64,000 bases of DNA from Sphingobacterium daejeonense (GTDB lineage: Bacteria > Bacteroidota > Bacteroidia > Sphingobacteriales > Sphingobacteriaceae), in assembly GCF_901472535.1 (NCBI RefSeq), contig NZ_LR590470.1:1612001-1676000 (forward strand), given 5' to 3'. This document shows, one piece after another, positions 59,030 to 64,000 of the stretch. Each line of letters begins with the position of its first letter. Position 1 is the stretch's first letter. The notes beneath the pieces are model-generated. The model was not told the origin of the DNA, ran no database searches, and saw only the letters and a list, made by a program, of their open reading frames with translations. The position numbers and the translations under genes are program-made.

Positions 59030-61705
59030 ATGGCAAAGAACAACAGACAAAGACCTAAACAGAAAATTGTTGCTGGAAAGAATATTTCAGCACCGATTAT
59101 CCAAAATATTTCCGTTCAGCCTTTTGCAAGGCAAAATCAGGATATATCCAGCTGGAGAAATGCAACCCGATCAGCGGAATCACATATTCCAAGACGTGTT
59201 TACCTGTACGATCTGTATCACGACATCTCCACAACGGACGGACAGATCATAGCGGTATGGGGCAAACGTCAAGATGCAATTACTACAGCAAATTGGGAAT
59301 TCACCGATAAAGACGGCAATCCAGTCGATGAAATAAACGAGCTTATTGACTGTATTGGCTTTGAAGATTTATTAAAGGAAATAATTGATTCCAAAGCATG
59401 GGGTTATTCGATGTGTGAACCTACCTTTTTCATTAATGAAAACGGTCAGAATGAATTTGAACTTTATTCAGTTCCAAAGAAACACATGAGACCCGAAAAG
59501 GGGATCATTGTAAAGCACCAAACAGATGATGAAGGAATAAATATCAACGATGGTATTTATAACAAAACCATCATGAAATTTGGTAAGGCAAATGATTTAG
59601 GGCTATTGCTTTCTGCTGCTATGTACTCAATCTATAAAAGAGGCAGTACATCCGATTGGGCTGAATTCATTGAAATTTTTGGACGTGGTATCATTGATGC
59701 TGAATGGGACGGATTTGATGAAGGACAACGCCAGCAACTTGCAAAAGCAATCCGTGAAATGGGATCAGGAGGAATCATGATCCGACCTTCAGGAACTAAG
59801 GTTGACATTAAGAATAATACAGGAAATGCGAACGGTCAGCTTCAGGATACTTTTGTAAGTAAAATGGATGCGTATATTTCAAAGGTTCTTTTGGGATCAA
59901 CTGAAACAACAGATTCCAGCACAAGAAGCGGTTACGCACAAGCCGAAATACACCAAAAAGAGGATCAGAAAAAAAATGAATCCGATCTTCAATTTGTAAG
60001 ACGGTCATTGAACTCGCAGTTCATCAAAATTTTGAAGTCTGCTGGATTTGATACCAAAGGAGGAACGTTTGTCATTAAAAAAGATAAGAACCTTGATAAG
60101 ACCTCCTATGATATACACAAGTCCATGCGTAAAGATTTGGGAATACCCATTGACGATGATTTCTATTACGAAGAATATGGAGTAAGAAAGCCTGATAACT
60201 ACGATGAACTAAAAAACGAGCTTGGAGATAGCAAACACAAAGAATTTGAAGCTAAATCCGAAAACAAAAACGCAGATACCCCCCAACTTTCAGAGGAAGA
60301 AAACACCGACACCCCTACAGAAAACAAGGAGGATAAACGCAAGAAGCTATCTTGGTTCAGAAGGTTGTTACAGCTTTTTCACCCAGCCCCGATAGCACAA
60401 AACAGACAGCTAGTCGGGGCGTTTGGAGATCACCACACGAGTAATATACAGTTAGCAAAATTCACCGCTTCCAAAGCTTTTGACACCATTAAAGATGATG
60501 TTATCCAAAGAGCTTGGATTGCAAAAGGGACATTGAATTTTGACACTCAGCTGTATGAATTCACGGCTACGACTTTAATGATGGGTTTTGTTCAGGGATG
60601 GAAAACAAAGCCAACGAAGTTAATGGATTTGGGCTTTTCGTATGGTGTAGACGATCCAGCAACATTAACAGCCTACGAGATGAATCTCTTTAGGTTCGCT
60701 GGTGCTAAGACACTATATGAAGCCCAACAGTTAAATGAGTTGTTCCGTAAAGCAAAATCATTCCGTGAGTTCTATGATACGGCTAGCTCAATGCTGGACG
60801 TTCACAATAAAGCTTGGTTGGAAACCGAATATAACACGGCTATTGCAGCTGGTGAAATGGCTTCGACTTACAATAGGCTGATGAAGCAAACGGATAATTT
60901 CCCTTACTGGCAGTATAAGACTGTTGCGGATGAGAGGGTACGTCATTCACATGCTTTATTGCACGATATTATATTACCGTGGAATCACCCAGCGTGGAAG
61001 TATATATTACCTCCTAACGATTGGAATTGTCGTTGTTGGATTGTGCCAAGAACTGCAGCTGAGGTTACGGATGAAGAATTGAAAGCTTCAGAAGAAAAGG
61101 TTAAAATGTATTTGGATAGTTCAGAGTTTAAGAAAGCAGCTAAAGGGGGATGGGGTATAAACAGAGCTGACAAAGGTCAGGTATTTACGGAAAACCAACA
61201 TTACACAACGGATTATCTTGATGTAACCAAACGGATGAATAATCTAGGCTACAAGGATTGGGGGCTAAAACCACTGGATCAAAATTTCAATTCAAAACAG
61301 TTCAGTTCCAAATTTGGTGAAGATCAGATTGAAGATGCAATTGAAGATTTTACAGGCAAACTCAAAAAGGTTACATCCAAGAAGTTTGGCATTACCGACT
61401 ACAACAATAGGATCATTACCATTGATAAAGCTACTTTAAAATCTCATACAAATACACAGTATCAAAAGTACAGGACTAGGCATCTGTATTTGTCAGAAGT
61501 AGAAAACATTTTAACTGCTCCTGATGAAGTATGGCTACAGAATTACCGAAACCAAAAGTATCAATCGTTTATATACCTGAAGTATTATAACGATCAAGCT
61601 GTTGTAGTGGTTTGTACGCTAACGGATAGCTTAGAGCTGAAAATCGAAACATGGCACAAGCTGGATGATACAAGGCTTAGAAGGGGATTGCTTATTAAGA
61701 ATTAA
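59030..61705 (+). CDS. Portal (gp29/DUF935)-MuF-nuclease triple fusion
   Basis: An 891-residue protein. Residues about 40-400 are a Mu gp29-type portal (LYDLYHDISTTDGQIIAVWGKR, DSSTRSGYAQAEIH). After an acidic linker (about 405-440), the region from 470 to 690 is a MuF minor head domain with DERVRHSHALL and NCRCW (Cys667, Cys669). The last 140 residues (NFNSKQFSSKFGEDQIEDAIEDF, VWLQNYRNQKYQSFIYLKYY, LKIETWHKLDD) resemble phage-type Barnase/EndoU/ColicinE5-D/RelE-like nuclease domains found at MuF C-termini. The portal assignment is firm, the toxin assignment moderate. Confidence 0.78.
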   Translation: MAKNNRQRPKQKIVAGKNISAPIIQNISVQPFARQNQDISSWRNATRSAESHIPRRVYLYDLYHDISTTDGQIIAVWGKRQDAITTANWEFTDKDGNPVDEINELIDCIGFEDLLKEIIDSKAWGYSMCEPTFFINENGQNEFELYSVPKKHMRPEKGIIVKHQTDDEGININDGIYNKTIMKFGKANDLGLLLSAAMYSIYKRGSTSDWAEFIEIFGRGIIDAEWDGFDEGQRQQLAKAIREMGSGGIMIRPSGTKVDIKNNTGNANGQLQDTFVSKMDAYISKVLLGSTETTDSSTRSGYAQAEIHQKEDQKKNESDLQFVRRSLNSQFIKILKSAGFDTKGGTFVIKKDKNLDKTSYDIHKSMRKDLGIPIDDDFYYEEYGVRKPDNYDELKNELGDSKHKEFEAKSENKNADTPQLSEEENTDTPTENKEDKRKKLSWFRRLLQLFHPAPIAQNRQLVGAFGDHHTSNIQLAKFTASKAFDTIKDDVIQRAWIAKGTLNFDTQLYEFTATTLMMGFVQGWKTKPTKLMDLGFSYGVDDPATLTAYEMNLFRFAGAKTLYEAQQLNELFRKAKSFREFYDTASSMLDVHNKAWLETEYNTAIAAGEMASTYNRLMKQTDNFPYWQYKTVADERVRHSHALLHDIILPWNHPAWKYILPPNDWNCRCWIVPRTAAEVTDEELKASEEKVKMYLDSSEFKKAAKGGWGINRADKGQVFTENQHYTTDYLDVTKRMNNLGYKDWGLKPLDQNFNSKQFSSKFGEDQIEDAIEDFTGKLKKVTSKKFGITDYNNRIITIDKATLKSHTNTQYQKYRTRHLYLSEVENILTAPDEVWLQNYRNQKYQSFIYLKYYNDQAVVVVCTLTDSLELKIETWHKLDDTRLRRGLLIKN

Positions 61706-61733
61706 AGCCATTAGCGTTAACTAATGGCTTTAA
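61702..61733. terminator. Hairpin at the end of the portal gene
   Basis: A perfect 13-bp stem TTAAAGCCATTAG (61702-61714) with its complement (61721-61733), loop CGTTAA. It includes the portal stop codon and can terminate transcription from either side. Confidence 0.6.
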
Positions 61734-61825
61734 TTAAGGTTGTGTAAAGTACCACGTTGGAAAACCAGTCATGAGCCACTGCTCAACCTATTTTAACAGT
61801 CTCTCATTTACACGAGGTAGTATTA
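61702..61825 (-). ncRNA. Second candidate structured RNA or leader, minus strand
   Basis: Opposite to the head genes, a TATATTTG box (61838-61831) faces a 124-base gene-free stretch. A 7-bp stem (61807-61813 with 61742-61748) encloses a small 5-bp hairpin. Immediately 3' of the stem, AACCT (61741-61737) can pair with AGGTT in the loop (61789-61785), a pseudoknot-like layout. The 13-bp hairpin at 61702-61733 would be the terminator. The evidence is weaker than for the 41.7-kb locus, and it may simply be a leader region of the rightward gene. Confidence 0.25.
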
Positions 61826-61830
61826 CAATA

Positions 61831-61838
61831 CAAATATA
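61831..61838 (-). promoter_or_regulatory. TAnnTTTG box on the minus strand
   Basis: TATATTTG within the 13-base string shared with the promoter at 41692-41704. As at that site it lies 9-15 bases upstream of a start codon pointing the other way. Confidence 0.4.
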
Positions 61839-61847
61839 GCAAATAGT

Positions 61848-62387
61848 ATGGATAAGTTTGATAAACAGCTTGAAGCATTATTTAAAAAGATTAACACAAA
61901 GATAGAATTAGCACCTCAGCTGGTTGCTGAAACCGCTTTGCAACATTTTCAAAATGCCTTGCTAAAGAAAGAATGGGACGGAAAGCCTTACCAGCCATAT
62001 AAGGACAAAAAAAGAGAGCCGTCAAGAGGATCACTGATGTACCGTACTGGAAATTTATTTAGGACACTTAGGATCAATTACGTTTATCATGATAGGGCTG
62101 GTCTATCTGCTGGCTCATCAAGAGTGCCATACGCTAAAGCTCACAACGAAGGTGAAACCATCCAGCACAAAGGAGCAGTAAAACACATTACATTCAAGAA
62201 GCACACAAGAGGGAAATTTAAAGGAAAAACCCTGTTCTCCAAAAACAATAAACGTGCATCCTTCAGCCAAAAAGCTTCAGTCGGTGCATATTCCGTTACA
62301 CTTCCTAAACGTCAATTTATGGGCAAAAGTCAAAGCCTAATAACGGATATTAAAACAAGATTTAAAACTAATTTTAAAACCATTTAA
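61848..62387 (+). CDS. Phage virion morphogenesis protein (Mu gpG-like)
   Basis: A 179-residue protein of the gpG/virion-morphogenesis family: helical start (MDKFDKQLEALFKKIN), KEWDGKPYQPYKDKKRE, GSLMYRTGNLFRTLRI, VPYAKAHNEGETI with the conserved AxxHNEG pattern, and PKRQFMGKSQSLI near the end. Such proteins take part in tail completion or head-tail joining. Its 3' end overlaps a run of three TTTAAAA motifs that resembles the 45-base leader. Confidence 0.8.
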   Translation: MDKFDKQLEALFKKINTKIELAPQLVAETALQHFQNALLKKEWDGKPYQPYKDKKREPSRGSLMYRTGNLFRTLRINYVYHDRAGLSAGSSRVPYAKAHNEGETIQHKGAVKHITFKKHTRGKFKGKTLFSKNNKRASFSQKASVGAYSVTLPKRQFMGKSQSLITDIKTRFKTNFKTI

Positions 62388-62390
62388 AAG

Positions 62391-62819
62391 ATGAAAGAAA
62401 TATTTAAAAACACATTGTTAAAATTGGACACACTGGATAGTATAGCGTTTATTGACAGAGATCGGGGGCAACTCGAAGGCTACAATCAAAGACCTGAAGT
62501 AAAATTCCCATGTGCATTGATTAAGGTAAATATTCCAAGACGTGAAAATTTGAATGCTATGATCCAACGAGCAACCTGTCAAATTCAAATCCGTGTAGCA
62601 TTTGAAAAGCTTATCGACCAAAACAATTTAAACGCCTCACAACGGCTCGAAAAAGCTTTAGAGTATTACGACACCATTGAGGAGATTGAAAGCTTGTTTC
62701 AGGGCTTAAAATTAGGTAAAACGGAAAAATGGGAATGCACCAGCATAATTGATGAAGATAGAGCGGATTTTGATGTAGTGCGAATTACTTTTGCGACTGG
62801 TTTTGTCAAGGAATACTAA
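62391..62819 (+). CDS. Mu gp37-like tail-completion protein
   Basis: A 142-residue protein following the gpG-like gene by three bases. KFPCALIKVNIPRRENLNAMIQRATCQIQIRVAF and a C-terminal VVRITFATGFVKEY fit small gp37/tail-terminator proteins with an alpha/beta fold. It overlaps the opposite gene by four bases at the stop. Function inferred from position. Confidence 0.6.
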   Translation: MKEIFKNTLLKLDTLDSIAFIDRDRGQLEGYNQRPEVKFPCALIKVNIPRRENLNAMIQRATCQIQIRVAFEKLIDQNNLNASQRLEKALEYYDTIEEIESLFQGLKLGKTEKWECTSIIDEDRADFDVVRITFATGFVKEY

Positions 62820-63130
62820 TTCCAAACAAATTGAGGGTATTTTTCTCTAAGCTCTTTTTTTGAAGGCTTGTTGTAGACTATATCTTTTAATAAATCGGCA
62901 TAATCAACAAGTCTGGTCATGATGGTAGAAGCGGAAACAAAAAATTCTTTTTCCATAGTAGCAACGGCATCATCCATGCGTACACGAAGAATTTCATAAT
63001 GGTAGTAGTAGCGGTAACACATACAAATGTCACGATCCTGCGTATAAACTCCTTTGATGCTTTTACGGCTAGATTCGGATTTTATAGCAGTCGGAAAAAT
63101 TTGCGTAATGGTTTGGCTTCCTCTTATCAT
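62816..63130 (-). CDS. Phage protein of unknown function, possible regulator
   Basis: A 104-residue basic protein, transcribed opposite the head genes. The C-terminal part (AVATMEKEFFVSASTIMTRLVDYADLLKDI) could form a helix-turn-helix. The middle is Tyr-rich (CMCYRYYYHYEILRVRM). A TATTTTTG box (63143-63136) lies very close to its ATG. No family recognised. Confidence 0.5.
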   Translation of the reverse strand: MIRGSQTITQIFPTAIKSESSRKSIKGVYTQDRDICMCYRYYYHYEILRVRMDDAVATMEKEFFVSASTIMTRLVDYADLLKDIVYNKPSKKELREKYPQFVWN

Positions 63131-63135
63131 TAATA

Positions 63136-63143
63136 CAAAAATA
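63136..63143 (-). promoter_or_regulatory. TAnnTTTG-like box before the 62.8-63.1 kb gene
   Basis: TATTTTTG only six bases from the ATG, implying a very short or absent leader if used. Confidence 0.3.
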
Positions 63144-63190
63144 TATCAAATTCCAACACCAAGTTAACCGAGTTTTAAAGCATAAAAAAA

Positions 63191-63381
63191 GAGCCAGTCT
63201 CATAATTAAAACTCAATTAGCGAAAACAGAATTTAATTTTGAAGAGTAGATATTGTCTCTCCATTATAATAAAAAAACAGCCAAATTTCATTAAAAATTT
63301 GGCTGTTTTGTGTTTTAAAAACTGAAAGGACAAAATATTACTTGGCATCATTTAGCCAAAACTGCTTTATGAGACAGAGCC
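63191..63381. repeat. Small element bounded by 9-base inverted ends (MITE-like)
   Basis: GTCTCATAA (63197-63205) and TTATGAGAC (63367-63375) face each other, with GAGCC near both outer edges. The 185-base interior has no ORF and carries one strong hairpin. The ends look like those of some Bacteroidota transposons, so this may be a nonautonomous element or an IS remnant. I could not verify a family or a target duplication. Confidence 0.4.
63274..63309. terminator. Bidirectional hairpin terminator
   Basis: A perfect 15-bp stem (63274-63288 with 63295-63309), loop CATTAA, A-run before and T-run after. It can end transcription of the right-edge fibre gene on the minus strand. Confidence 0.75.
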
Positions 63382-63403
63382 TTTAATAATTATTTGATTT
63401 CTG

Positions 63404-64000
63404 TTACATATCACCCATTATATTACATAAATACATCCCCATTTTATTATATAATAAGTTTGTTGGATGAAGTTGATAAGGAATATTAATTTTATCCCCA
63501 AATAAATAATCTTTATCATTTTGTACTTCAATATTATTATACCAGTCACAAACTTTTAAATTATATTTATGCCCAAGATCAATAATTGCTTTTGAATAAT
63601 CTTCAGAAATATAATTTAAATTTTTATATGGCCCAGGCACATCTTTTGTCCCTGTTTCTTTAAAAAATCCGTTAATGGGTGTAATTAAATATAGATCTAC
63701 ACTTTTGTTTTGATTAAGAATATGTTCAATCGCTATTTGCATAGCTCCAATAAAAGTAGACCGATCAAAATCACCTCCAATATCTTTAATTTTACCTAAA
63801 TTTATTCCTTTCCTTGCGTCATTTGCGCCACTTGTAAGTGTTACAAAGCTAACATTATTGTAATATTTGTATCTGATGACTTCGTTCAGTATTTGTGTCA
63901 TATCCAGGGAACTAATTCCTTTATTATCAATTTGACAGTCAAAATATTGCCTTACGTACTCTTGGTAACCAACTGCCTTATAGGGGTATTCTTTATGAGT
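63404..64000 (-). CDS. Second SGNH-domain tail fibre, C-terminal part
   Basis: The frame is open from the right window edge (no start needed at 63901) and ends at 63404, about 198 residues visible. It aligns residue by residue with the C-terminus of the 44.6-kb fibre: YQEYVRQYFD, TLTSGANDARKGI, YLITPINGFF, DVPGPYKN and LHPTN with the catalytic His. Its codon use is more AT-rich than the first copy. It lies beyond the MITE-like element, so it may be an alternative receptor-binding module or the fibre of a neighbouring element. Confidence 0.78.
   Translation of the reverse strand, partial: THKEYPYKAVGYQEYVRQYFDCQIDNKGISSLDMTQILNEVIRYKYYNNVSFVTLTSGANDARKGINLGKIKDIGGDFDRSTFIGAMQIAIEHILNQNKSVDLYLITPINGFFKETGTKDVPGPYKNLNYISEDYSKAIIDLGHKYNLKVCDWYNNIEVQNDKDYLFGDKINIPYQLHPTNLLYNKMGMYLCNIMGDM

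Larger units (their letters stand above)
40600..64000. mobile_element. Prophage (long-tailed phage with Mu-type head genes), left end to window edge
   Basis: A contiguous block of phage structural, packaging, lysis and methylase genes begins just right of a truncated host sigma gene and continues past the window. Head genes (gp36-like, gp29-type portal, MuF, gpG-like, protease/scaffold) are Mu-like. The tail genes include a long tape measure, tube, G/GT chaperones and Dit/Tal, and there is no sheath, so the tail is siphovirus-like. No integrase, transposase or repressor lies in the window. A TG dinucleotide at 40610 is a possible left end, not provable here. Confidence 0.85.

Overview
The window comes from an AT-rich Bacteroidota chromosome, most likely a Sphingobacteriaceae member (Sphingobacterium/Pedobacter-like; genus not provable from sequence alone). 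The supporting signs are a SusC/SusD pair, a TamL/TamB pair whose OM barrel is a lipoprotein, the rpsL-rpsG-fusA-rpsJ order, TAnnTTTG promoter boxes, and the absence of Shine-Dalgarno leaders.

Host part, about 1-40.6 kb. It begins with the N-terminus of a SusD-like lipoprotein and its SusC receptor. These are followed by tryptophanase, a secreted Gfo/Idh/MocA-type protein, a GDPD-type phosphodiesterase, an MdaB-like quinone reductase divergent from a LysR regulator, an ankyrin protein, CutC, a 59-aa basic protein and tRNA-Cys(GCA). Next come four tandem paralogous OM beta-barrels, two of them followed by heptamer-repeat DNA. The str operon (rpsL, rpsG, fusA, rpsJ) ends at a long hairpin terminator. 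RNase R, a Fur-family regulator, a transaldolase-like aldolase, an MFS exporter, an aspartyl protease and malate dehydrogenase follow, then TamL-TamB. A sulfur cluster closes the host part: TauE/SafE, two YeeE/YedE halves, a rhodanese, a persulfide-dioxygenase/rhodanese fusion and a Cys-rich Crp/Fnr regulator.

Prophage part, from about 40.6 kb past the right edge. It is a tailed, long-tail (siphovirus-like) phage with Mu-type head genes. A divergent promoter region near 56.5 kb separates two blocks. Rightward: small and large terminase, gp36-like, a portal-MuF-nuclease fusion, gpG-like and gp37-like proteins. Leftward: protease/scaffold, major capsid, a lysis cassette (holin-like, DUF5675, one-piece spanin), tail tube, a G/GT-type chaperone pair, tape measure, distal tail protein, SGNH tail fibre, Tal-like protein and Dam methylase. 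A C-terminal ECF sigma fragment lies at the left edge, so the phage may have inserted into that gene. A second SGNH fibre gene runs off the right edge.

Sequence quality. At least eight ORF breaks, including one in the essential rpsG, are repaired by removing one base from a homopolymer. I read them as sequencing insertions and annotate those genes as single CDSs. The sulfur-transport genes at 35.9-38.2 kb have denser indels of both signs and may be truly decayed.

Most unusual items: (i) a compact, promoter-preceded, pseudoknot-capable RNA locus at 41694-41819; (ii) a 45-bp leader repeated 44/45 upstream of both major capsid and tail tube; (iii) a triple portal-MuF-nuclease fusion; (iv) exact period-7 inverted repeats at three host loci.
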